DNA of 64,000 nucleotides from Trichopria drosophilae (Eukaryota > Arthropoda > Insecta > Hymenoptera > Diapriidae): NCBI GenBank assembly GCA_030407085.1, contig CM059586.1, positions 27,825,501-27,889,500 on the forward strand, in the 5' to 3' direction. Shown here piece by piece: positions 34,101 to 44,054 of this stretch. Each line of letters starts with the position of its first letter. The stretch's first letter is position 1. The notes under the pieces are model-generated. The model saw only the letters and a list, made by a program, of their open reading frames with translations, had not been told where the DNA came from and made no database searches. A program made the position numbers and the translations under genes.

Positions 34101-35036
34101 TACAGGGTGATCCAAACAGTCCCGGAACACCAAAATATCTCAGGGAGAGGACATTTCCGGGAAAATGTTTCAGACAACAGTTTAAGGATTTTTTCCTGGC
34201 TATTTAATCGCGATATTGAATTTGACCTTGAACAAGACCTTGAAGGTTATTTCAAGGTCAAGTTAATTTTTTTAAATAGAAACCCCTATTTTTTCTCACA
34301 GATTCGGAAAGAGCACAAAATTTTACGTCCGAATATGATATGGTCCATTTTTCCGGCAAGTCATTTAAAGGTCTAACTGAAAAATCCCGAAACTGCGAAT
34401 TAACTCAGCGGGAGTGCATTTTCGGGGAAAATGTTTCCGACAAAAGTTGAAGGATTTTTCTCTGGCTATTTAATGGCACCATTGAATTTGACCTTGAAGG
34501 TTATTTCGAGGTCAAGTTAATTTTTTTAAATGGGAACTCCTGTGACCTTGCCGGAAAATCGACCATATCATATTCGGATGTAAAATTGGTTGCTCTTTCG
34601 AATCTGTGAAAAAATAGCAGTTTCCATGTAAAAAAATAAACTTGACCTTGGAATAACCTTCAAGGTCAAGTTCTATGCTACCATTAAATAGCCCGGGAAA
34701 AATCCTGAAACTCTTGTCTGAAACATTTTCCCCGAAAATGACCTCTTGCTGAGTTAATTCGCAGTTCCAGGATTTTTAAGTTTGGCCTTGAAATGACATT
34801 GCCGAACAAAACGGCCATAGCGTATTCGGACGTAAAATTTTGAGCTCTTTCCGAATCCGTGAAAAAAAATAGTAGTTTCCATTTAAAAAAATTAACTTGA
34901 CCTTGGAATAACCTTCAAGGTCAAATTCTATGGTACCATTAAATGGCAAGGGAAGAATCCTTAAACTTTTGTCTGAAACATTTTCCCCGAAAATGTCCTC
35001 TTGCTAAGATATTATGGTGTTTTGGATCACCCTGTA
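34101..35036. mobile_element. Long palindromic element with TACAGGGTGATCCAAA ends
   Basis: TACAGGGTGATCCAAA and TTTGGATCACCCTGTA are perfect inverted ends with TA borders. The arms carry two versions each of a unit with CCTTGAAGGTTATTTCAAGG- and GGAAAATGTTTCxGACAA-type phrases, so the element folds as a long hairpin and also has internal direct repeats. No transposase frame remains. About 936 bases. Confidence 0.85.
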
Positions 35037-35149
35037 TATCGTCCCATTTTCTCCCCCTCTCTTTTCTCTATAAATTTCGCCTTTGGTTTTCCTGCTTTCC
35101 ATGCTATTTCCATCCATAATTTAGTTTTTTCAACTCTTCTCTGACTGTA

Positions 35150-35378
35150 TACAGTAGAGTCCCGGTATAATTGCATCTCGCTATATTTGCATCCCAGCAT
35201 ATTTGTCCGCTTCCGTCCCGTCATATTTGTCCGTCACCGCTCTCTTTTTTCCCCTCTTTGCGGGCCGCGGCCCAACGAAGGGTGGAAGAAGCGGCGCTCT
35301 CTTTCTTTTGACACTTATAAGGAGACGGGAGGGGAAGACGAGAAACCGAGCGGACAAATATACCGGGGCTCAAATGTA
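35150..35378 (-). mobile_element. AGAGTCCCGG MITE, copy d
   Basis: Starts TACAGTAGAGTCCCGGTATA; the right end (ATACCGGGGCTCAAATGTA) is degraded. Same orientation as copy c. The centre is reshuffled (GCGGGCCGCGGCCCAACG) and lacks the TGACGTCA core. Confidence 0.75.
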
Positions 35379-35892
35379 CATAGCTTGGAGTTGTTCTGTC
35401 GACTCTAACCAATCATTTTAGATACTTTTTCTGCAATACACCTCTCCTTCCGCGCCATATTTCCAATCCGTAGCATAATTTGAATTTTCTCTCCTCATAA
35501 CTACAAACCTAGTCCACTACTAACGTTGCACTTTTCAGTGGTTCTCTTATGTATTCTTTTTCTCCTCCACCCCTTGTTTGTGTATATCAAAAATATTCTG
35601 ACACTTTCAATTCCTCAATATTCTATTTTCTCACCATTACCAAAAACTTTCTTTCTTGCATCCCCCTTTATAATCTGCTATTTTTCTATGTATTAAGAAG
35701 TAGTCTTTTTTTCTAAACAAAACTTTTTTACTCTTCTAATCATGTCTTCCTATTTTTCTTATTCCGCCACCACAACTATATCATTCGCGAATTTCAGGGT
35801 CCACACTTTATCCTTCTCCACCATTTTACTCTTCATCTTGTCTTAAATATCCGCTATGCAAACATTAAATTATGTCGGGTTTAGAAGACGGA

Positions 35893-36840
35893 TAAACTTC
35901 CGAAAACGCCTCCCAGCCGATTTTAATGTACATTGGTATACTTACGTATTTCGGGTGCTGATTACAGAAATGATAATGAAAATTGGCGCAAATTTTATTT
36001 TCATGGTGAAAACCTTAAAAAAACACCATAATTTATGTTTTTTTTTGCAATTATCTCATAAAATTCTCAAAATTTCGAAAAATTCTTCCGATAAAAGTTG
36101 TAGATTTGATCGAAATACACATTTTATATTCTATTCATATTCCCGCCAAAATCGATAGTTTTTGAGAAAATCGAAAAAACTACAAAACACCATGCCTAGC
36201 CCTAACAATGCCTAAAAGCATATGCGTGCCCTAAAATTAGCCTAACCTAACCAGTCAGAACTCTACCTAGCCCTAATAATGCGTGAAAGCATATGGGTGC
36301 CCAAAAAAACTAACCTAAGCTATCCAGTCACAAGTCTGCCTAGCCCTAACAATGCCTAAAAGCATATGGGTGCCTTAAAACTAACCTAATCTAATCAGTC
36401 ACTACTCTGCCTAGCCCTAACAATGCCTAAAAGCATATGCGTGCCCTAAAACTAACCTAACCTAACCAGTCTGAACTCCACCTATCCCTAGCAATGCCTA
36501 AAAGCACAAAGAATATGCGTATCGCTACGTGGAATTCATGTTATAATTGATCGTTTTCATGGTGTTTTGTCGTTTTTTCGATTTTTCTCAAAAACTATCG
36601 ATTTTGGCGGGAATATGCATACAATATAAAATATGTATTTCGATCAAATCTACAACTTTTTTTTGAAGAATTTTCCGAAATTTTGAGAATTTTAGGAGAT
36701 AATTGAAAAAAACCATAAATTATGGTGGTTTTTTTTAAGGTTTTCACCATGAAAATAAAATTTGCGCCGTAATCAGCACCCCGAAATACGTAAGTATACC
36801 AATGTACATTAAAATCGGTTGGGGGGCTTTTCGGAAGTAC
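35893..36840. mobile_element. Foldback element with a minisatellite core
   Basis: The left arm (35893-36180) and right arm (36540-36840) are inverted copies: ACTTCCGAAAACGCCTCCCA against GGGGGGCTTTTCGGAAGT, and TGGTATACTTACGTATTTCG against CGAAATACGTAAGTATACCA. Both arms keep TTTTGGCGGGAATATxCAT-type and AAAACTATCGATTTTGG wording. The loop is the tandem array listed separately. No coding frame. Confidence 0.85.
36191..36510. repeat. 71-base tandem repeat, about 4.5 units
   Basis: Unit starts (CCTAGCCCTAACAATGCCTA) at 36195, 36266, 36339, 36410 and 36481, giving a period of 71-73. Each unit contains AAAGCATATGxGTGCC and a short CTAACCTAACC run that resembles the insect telomere unit. Confidence 0.92.
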
Positions 36841-36929
36841 ACCCTTCTATTCTTTCAGTTTTTCTCTATTGTATCTTTCAGAACATTCATGTTCTTCATA
36901 ATATTCCATTATCCCTTCGATGTATAGAG

Positions 36930-37500
36930 TGTCTCAAAATGTAACTTATGACAAAAAAATCGCCGAAACACTTAAGGCGATTTAAAAAAAAAGCTGTGTT
37001 TTGTGAGGTATTTCAACCTTCCCGACACCAAGGGGGTGGGGCAAAAGAAGTGATGGAATCTTAAATGCGATTTTTCGCAATCTAGATAAATGGCGCTGCA
37101 ATCACTTTTCGCAGAATTATTCGACTTTTTACATTTTTAATTTCAGAAATTATTATTTGGATCCAACTTAGAATACAAAATTTTTAGCGATTAAAACGTC
37201 AAAACAACCTCCTCTCATCTACGGGTATATAACCGTCAATTACAGTGTTTACAAAAACCATTTTACGTTTTTTGTCTATTTCTGAAATCTTTGTGTTCAA
37301 AAGTTACTAGATTAAAAACGTGAAAAGTCAAACAGTTCGGCGAAAAGTGGTCACAGCACCATCTATGACTAGTCTTTTTGTATTCGATTCAAAAAGACTT
37401 TTCAAATGAGCCGCAACTCCACAAATGTTCTGATTTTTACATTTTATGCCTCTTGCTTTCCCACATCCACTCGTGAGATGGGAGGGGGTGAAACCCCACA
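36930..37500. repeat. Probable degraded foldback element
   Basis: GGCGCTGCAATCACTTTTCG on the left (37093) pairs with CGAAAAGTGGTCACAGCACC on the right (37344), extending into TTCGACTTTTTAC / GTGAAAAGTC. The centre has ATCTACGGGTATATAACCGT, a small palindrome. Confidence 0.45.
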
Positions 37501-39475
37501 CAAAAGATTCTCACATTTTTCGAAATTTTGTTTTTCAAAAGTTATAAGACCATGTATTCTTATAAATTTACATTTCAAATGGATGCTTTAAAACTATTTT
37601 GCCCCATTTTGAACTTTGACGGTTCATTCACGTGAATTGCCAATAATTTACATGTGTTTGGTTCATGATTTCTTTATTTATTGTATGGATTTATTCGCCG
37701 TTTTGTTGATAATCGCTTCTAAAAAATATCTGTGCATTTGTAGGCATGTCGGGTGCTTAGTATCTTGCCAGCCGTGGAAAGAATATCACGTGTTTTTGTC
37801 CGATCGGCGGTTTTTAATATGTGTAAATAATGAATTCATTTTGTCTCTAAAAGTAAAGTGTAATAAAGTGCAATAATGTTTTTCAATCGTTATTTGTTTT
37901 GAATTTTATGTATGTTAAACAAGGATTTACGACTGCTATAAGTATGACTTGGAAGAATCTCAAGATTTTCAAACCATATAAATTCATGGAATGAAATGAG
38001 TTTAGAAGTTCTATGTGAAATACGTGAAAACAAAATTTATTCCAAAATAATGTCAGTCGATTGTTTTTTAATTTTTATTGAAATAACACAATATACAGTG
38101 GTAAGGCTGTCTTTATATGATCACCTTGTTACTTAAATAAAATCTTACAATAATAAACCCCTGTGCCAAAAATTGGTTCACTCTTTACAAGTGCTAAGAT
38201 TAACAAAAGTGCCTCGCCATCACAAATATTCAGCAGTATTTTGGAAATTGTAAAAGGCATTGGTGTACGCATATAATTTCCACTACTCCTTTGAATGAGG
38301 TAATACTAATATAGAAGTATTCTTTTAAAACCTAAAATTGACTATTAATTTTGAACAGGAGACATTTTTATGTACTGCAGCTAAATAAACTTAGTCTAGA
38401 ATGTGTTTTAATTACAATTTAGGCCATTGTGTTCGAATGAGCTTTATAACTTTATCTACATCAAACGAGAAAGTAAATTAAACCTCTTTGTATTCTCCAT
38501 TGTTTAGTAGTGATAATGAAATTATAAGAATGCTTCTTCTATTTTGCCTTTTTACGTGAATTTTATTTATTGTTTAAAAACTTGCCTCTCCGCGAAATAT
38601 ATACATTGATTCTTACTTTGAAGTAATGTCACTGATATTATTTATAAAATTAGTTGGAAAATGCGTGCTGAGTAACAATGCATTTCGTTTCAGAAATAAT
38701 TAAAAGAGTTTAATTCAATAACAGAATAACAGATCAAATATTGAACTTCAGAACATTTGCACAAACCGTCCATAGTGAATAATTTTATGTTAAATAGGTA
38801 AAACCACTAATGATCAAATATAAAAGAATGATCACGTTTAAAGAAAGTAGTCATAATCATCTTCAGAGTATTATATAGTAAACTAAAGCCGGACATTCAA
38901 TGTAATATTTACTGATCAATTTAATAATTGATCTAATTTACAATCGGGTTAAATTTAAGTATAAAATCGAGATATTCGATAGTGCGTTTGAATTTTTAAA
39001 AGGCGCTTAATCTAGTGCAATAACTTTAAAGGTTCGACAAGGAATTCTAGGGGATTGAAAATGATAATATGTAATAAAATGAAATTTTGTATTCTAACGG
39101 TTTTTGGGAAAAGTATTAAGATTATATACGTCAGTTTTTTTGTCTCTACCGCTTCATATGTCTTTAAATGCACTTACAAATCTACTAAGATTTAGCCATA
39201 ATACAATTGAAAAGAATATGCCCCTTAAAACACACATTTTTCTTTACTCAGAAAGCAGCTGAAACTCGTATCTCGAGGATAAGTCCATAACTAGCCATGA
39301 ACATCGTCAGCGGTATTAAAAATGACTTCCGTCTAGACTTCAATATTTTCGAAAATATATTCCGCCCCTTCATGTAGGCAATTTTTCTACTAGAAAAAAC
39401 ACTTAACCCACACGGTTAATGGATGCAAGTGGTTTATGAATCTATTTGATTGAATTAATTATATACATTTCAGGT
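37501..39475. other. Intergenic DNA, no gene seen
   Basis: AT-rich sequence without inverted-repeat ends or splice-bounded frames that I could support. An 86-codon frame at 37616-37876 has no homology I recognise. Confidence 0.45.
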
Positions 39476-39757
39476 GCGGGTATAAAAACCGACAAATCAA
39501 AAAGCTATCAGATCAAAAAACCGACAATCCAAAAGCCGACGCTTAAAAAAACAGATGGTACGGTTCGAAAAACCGACAAATAAAAATGTCGACAGATAAA
39601 AAAACACACAGTCAAAAAGCCGACAGTTACATAAAAAAATAGACAAATCGACAAGCGGACAGTCAACTTTTCAATTATCGGGTTTTTTACTGTCGGCTTT
39701 TCAATTGTCGGTTTTTTTACTTGTCGGCTTTTTGATTTGTCTGTTGTTCGAACCTCA
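39476..39757. repeat. Palindromic CCGACAAATC-family repeat, copy 3
   Basis: AAAAACCGACAAATCAAAAA, CCGACAGTTAC, CAAATCGACAAGCGGACAG on one side mirror CTGTCGGCTTTTCAATTGTC and GTCGGCTTTTTGATTTGTC on the other. CGACAAGCGGACAGTC is shared with copy 1. Confidence 0.75.
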
Positions 39758-39890
39758 CCCATTTTGTGAGATCGAATCTTGGGGTATCCTGAAGGATTTG
39801 TAAAAGATTCCGAGTTTTTGTTCTTTTTTACTTTGGATATTCTTGAGGATTTAATAAAACTTAGATAATTGAAGAAAATATTTATTATTT

Positions 39891-40051
39891 TTAACCCTTA
39901 ATCCCGAAGCTAGGATCATTTTCGACCCAGAGAAAATTCAACTTGTACTTTATAAATTGCACAACAGTAAGCACTTTCAAACGGCAGGTCATATTTGACC
40001 AAGGTAGTGGGATGAAAAGACCTTAAAATAGCCGTCGTCTGTAAGGGTTAA
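39891..40051 (+). mobile_element. AACCCTTA element, copy 2
   Basis: Ends TTAACCCTTAATCCC and CTGTAAGGGTTAA form inverted repeats. It is the reverse complement of the element at 33894-34057, with the same interior order. Confidence 0.75.
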
Positions 40052-40320
40052 GTATAAGCATTTCTTGGAGGCACTATTTGACTTATTCTCCTTCATTTTT
40101 CTAAACAAAAAATTAAAAATACAGTTTGTATTCTTGCTCTAATTTCAATTTTCAGCTTTTACCCTCTTGGACTGGTGTGAAGAAGTACGTCGTAAACCTT
40201 TGGTTTGAAGAACATCCCCAACTTCCGTGCTCTCCTTATTTTGGTTTTCGAGAATATCCTCGACTTCCAAAAATTTACTTTGCAACCTAAGTTTTAATTT
40301 TAAAATTAAATTTATGTGAC

Positions 40321-40740
40321 CTTCCTACAACAATAGTAGGATAGGATAAAGGATAAAGGAAAGGAATTATCCCCCGCTTTAATGACATTTTTTAGCCTAT
40401 TCGCGGGTCGGCTCTCGGGTGGATTGGTCGGACAAACTTTCAAAAACATTACAAGACAATACTTTTTTTAGACAAACACAAGGATCACCCACCCAGAGCC
40501 AGTCCCCCCATTAGTGCGTCCCGTAGAGCGACTTGACCCCTCTGTATCGCATTTGCACGGGGTCTGGGAAAACTACGGAAAACCCAGACAGATACAGTCG
40601 ACGAACTACTTTATCATCAGAGTATACCCTGTGATGGTAAAGCAGCCGTGTCTCCCACTCAGCAATCGGCCTGCTATCTTTGCCGTAGCGGGCGCAACGC
40701 TCGTTTTTTTATTTTTCATAGTCACCTTCTAAGTACGGAT
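40321..40740 (-). mobile_element. LINE-like 3' region with (TATCCTT)n-type tail
   Basis: Read on the minus strand, this G+C-rich block ends TTTCCTTTATCCTTTATCC, a simple-repeat tail at about 40339-40366. Internal wording such as GGGTATACTCTGATGATAAA and CCGTAGTTTTCCCAGACCC is clearly out of keeping with the local AT-rich DNA. No reverse transcriptase frame is left, so this is an assignment by appearance only. Confidence 0.4.
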
Positions 40741-40849
40741 CCCTATCAGGAACCTTTCACTTGAAAGAGCGACTGTGCGTCGCACCGACCACAGGGCAAT
40801 TGCTGTTGGTCAACAATAGTATATTTCGTAACAAGTGCGGAAAATGCGA

Positions 40850-41290
40850 TTTCCCGCACGCGTAATGATCACACTGACACGAGTGCCTGGCGAAGCCAGG
40901 CACGAGTGCTGTGTGAATCATACGAGTGGGGCAAACGTTCGCACGTGTAACGAACGATTTTATTGGTAATAAGTGTGCGGAAAATGTGGCCACTACACGT
41001 TAACATTTAAAATTTGTTATAGCATGCGTAAAGTACGTTCTTATGAATGATGGGGAGACAAGGGGAGGGGGAGGGGAGTCGTGGCGCGAAAGGGGGTTCG
41101 GGGGGGGGGGCGGAGCCCCCCCGACATAAACATGTTTATGACTTTACAGATACAAAAACTATATATTTTTTATAATATCCTATCGATTTCCTATATCAGT
41201 GTACAGTGTGATTTCCCAAACCGCGATGTGGAAAATATAAAAATTAAATTTTCCACATCCCGGTTTAGGAAATCGCATTTTCCACACTAA
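40850..41290. repeat. Cluster of GC-rich palindromes
   Basis: GAGTGCCTGGCGAAGCCAGGCAC (40882-40904) is a hairpin; at 41212-41283 GATTTCCCAAACCGCGATGT and ACATCCCGGTTTAGGAAATC pair around AAATTAAATTT. In between lies a purine-rich tract with ten G residues (41100-41109) and GGGCGGAGCCCCCC. Non-coding. Confidence 0.55.
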
Positions 41291-42007
41291 AATCTGTTCG
41301 GAAAACACACATTTTTAAGTGCCATCGGTTTTTCGTTGGTCATTTTCATTTAGTTATTTTTGACAGCTTATTTCAAAAATTGAACTGGAAAAATCTAGAC
41401 ATCGGCAGACAGGTTGATTTTATTTTAATTACCATTTTGGTCACATTTGGACGGAGGGTAATGTAGGGGATAACCGTCTTTTAATACAGTTCATTTTCAA
41501 AACGAATTTCTTAAGATTAGTAAAATATTATAGTTCCTGAGCTTCACTGTTACAAATAACATGAAATTTAATGTAAGGTCCCACCAAGACATTAAATTTA
41601 ATGAGTGTAACTTAAAAGTATTTGAGTAATTTTGCATTACATTTCATACATAAACAAATGCAATTTGCTGTACGTGTTCGTTAAATCTCAATTCATGTTA
41701 CTAATGCACATTTGAAGTGCATGTATATGCATTTTTTAATTGCCATTTTCCATTTTTAATTGGCTTTTGCTAATATTCAATGACATGTACACAAACTTTC
41801 AAAGGCATAAAAGGTATATTTCGTAGTTGAATGTACAGGAGATCCTCCTCATTTTACCTATTAAACAATAGCTGGATACAAATCATTAAATCAGTATTTT
41901 ATTTAAAAAAAATCTCTACATGGTTGATAAAATAAAATGGATTAAAAATGTGCACAGGTTTGTCTAAAAACCCCACCTAATAACTATTCAGTAAAATTAA
42001 TCAAAAC

Positions 42008-42400
42008 ATGTATGAAACAAATGTGGAACGGAGAGGGCCGCATTTCAAATCTAAAATTAACCCGACTGTTTCTAATAATTCTCAGTGTATGTTGTTTACG
42101 TTTCACGGTTGTTATTGTCGTCGTTGTCCGCGGTTCTTGGAAAAATTGTACCGTGCTGTGAAATTAGATGTCAATAATAAGTTTCTTACGAAAATTCGAA
42201 TACTGCGGATCGCTCATCTGCATTTTGTAAGTTTGGTGATGAGATTACTGCTTTCTGTTCGTTTACAATTATTGTTGTTTTATGTCGCGAGTGAACATAG
42301 AAGTGGATTAAATTATATGATGCATATGAATGTATACGCTTATAAAATTTCTACCCAAACACTGCCAAAAAATTATAAAAAATGGACGGAAACTGCATAA
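42008..42400 (+). CDS. Uncharacterised open frame, 130 codons (doubtful gene)
   Basis: An uninterrupted frame from ATG 42008 to TAA 42400 is long for DNA this AT-rich. It contains a cysteine-rich patch (CYCRRC) near residue 35 and many Arg/Lys/Leu codons. Possible splice signals sit inside it: TTCTCAG before 42085 and a TTT|GTAAGT donor near 42228. If used, they would leave only a fragment of about 48 codons. No signal peptide, no recognised domain and no paralog in the window. It may be chance, a relic, or one exon of an unrecognised gene. Confidence 0.2.
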   Translation: MYETNVERRGPHFKSKINPTVSNNSQCMLFTFHGCYCRRCPRFLEKLYRAVKLDVNNKFLTKIRILRIAHLHFVSLVMRLLLSVRLQLLLFYVASEHRSGLNYMMHMNVYAYKISTQTLPKNYKKWTETA

Positions 42401-42689
42401 AAAGTGTCAAAACAATTTTTAGGTTATCGTAAAAAAAGCATCTAGATAAATGATTGGCGAAGAAGTTGATAAAACGTGTTTAGGTCATTCATATTATATA
42501 TTCTGAGTACCTTTTTGCAGAAATAGGGTAGAAAATGTAAACAATTCATCTAAAAAATATATCGAAATATAATCCATGGTTTTGTTACCTTTTGTATGGA
42601 TAAATTGGTCACATTTTATTACTTGCAAACTGGACTGTGTACGACCCATACAGTACATACCTCTTAAACAGGTCGTCCAAAGCTCAGTC

Positions 42690-43330
42690 CGAAGATATCT
42701 CATAAAAGACCTCCTGAAGATGATAATCTATAACAGGTGCTCTTAAAGATGTCTTACTTAGGACTTCTTAAAATCATCTCAAAGAGGTCTTATGTTTGAG
42801 GTCTTAAATCTATCTGTATTTCTTCCAGAGACACTAGGTGGGTATTCAATCCAAAAATGAGATCACACAATATTTACTTATTATATAGACTGATAGATTA
42901 CAAACTACAATGACAAAAAATAAGTGCTTTCACGATACTTAGCAACTATTATCACAATTTTTTATTATTATTGTATGATCCCTATTCTATTCAATGTAAC
43001 CACCATCCAATACATAACTATACAAACGGTAAAAAGGAACTCAGGTAAAAATTATGTGTATAAATTAATAATTAAGATACAAAAACAGAATCTATGATTT
43101 TCAGAAATTTGCTTTTTATTTATATTATTTATTTTATATGTCAAAGCTTTCAAATAAGACCTCTTTTCTGAGACCTCATATGTCAGAGGTCATGTAGAGC
43201 TCTTAAAATCGACACATAAGTCTTCTTAAAGATCACTTTAAGAGCTCTTTCTGATAAGTATTTAAGAAACCTTTCAATTTTTGAGACTTCTTAAAGAGTT
43301 CTTCAAGATGTCTTTTGGCTGTTTGGCGAG
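42690..43330. repeat. Degraded inverted element built of AAGACCTCTT words
   Basis: AAAGACCTCCTGAAG, TTCTTAAAATCATCTCAAAG and AGAGGTCTTATG on the left return inverted as CAAATAAGACCTCTTTTC, GTCAGAGGTCATG and TTCTTAAAGATCACTTTAAG on the right, around a central AT-rich stretch. Non-coding. Confidence 0.5.
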
Positions 43331-43364
43331 TTTATCAGCCACAAAAATGGCCAATATGTAGACC

Positions 43365-43599
43365 GAATTAAGAGCGGCGGTGGCTCAGTTGGTAGAGTAT
43401 CGGCTTCGTATAATCAGAAAACCCTGGTTCGATCCCGGCCTCTGCAATCTGTCATCGGGACACCTCTATATTTGTTTATAAGTGTCTAATAACGCCAAAG
43501 CTCAGGTGGTTCGGATTCCACCTTCATAAACTGTAGGTCCCGTCGCGATTTAGTCCCATTTGGGTTCACAAAAGTCGAAGTAAAATAATATAAAAAAAA
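43365..43599 (+). mobile_element. tRNA-derived SINE with 9-base target duplication
   Basis: The head carries RNA polymerase III promoter boxes: TGGCTCAGTTGGTAGAGT (box A, 43381-43398) and GGTTCGATCCC (box B, 43426-43436). It is followed by an unrelated body and an A-rich tail (TATAAAAAAAAA). The element is flanked by ATGTAGACC at 43356-43364 and again at 43600-43608, the direct repeat left by retroposition. The anticodon arm does not fold as a functional tRNA. Confidence 0.88.
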
Positions 43600-43936
43600 A
43601 TGTAGACCATATTGCTATCAGGCTACTGGTTTAATTTACTACATTAAAAAATATCCATGACATTTTTTGTCTACATTACATTTAAGGCCTGATATTAAGC
43701 GTAATTTAATGTCGGAATTGAAATGAGCTTCCATAGCACAATGTACTATAAATAGTCGTCTACAATTTATAATTCAAATTTAATTTGTTTCGGAGAAATT
43801 AACCAATGAAAAAACACTTTCGACAAGGGTGAACATTCCTGACTATTGGTTAAATTTCTGAATAAATAAAATCTATTTCAGTCGTTAGTGGGTCATCTAC
43901 TTATTAATCCATACACAAATGTTATAACAAAAGCTA

Positions 43937-43942
43937 TTTATT
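43937..43942 (-). terminator. Poly(A) signal of six-cysteine gene B
   Basis: Reverse-strand AATAAA, 113 bases beyond the stop codon, similar in distance to the signal of gene C. Confidence 0.6.
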
Positions 43943-44054
43943 GAATCACATTCTTTTATCAATAGAATCTAGTACATAAAGTAATATAATAATACCTATA
44001 AACTCTTCTTAAAACAAAATTTTTACTTTGAAGAAGTAACTTCTCACACTCCTA

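Noticed and set aside
43373..43445. A functional tRNA gene
   Set aside because: Promoter boxes are present, but the anticodon arm does not pair and the sequence is the head of a SINE with tail and target duplication.
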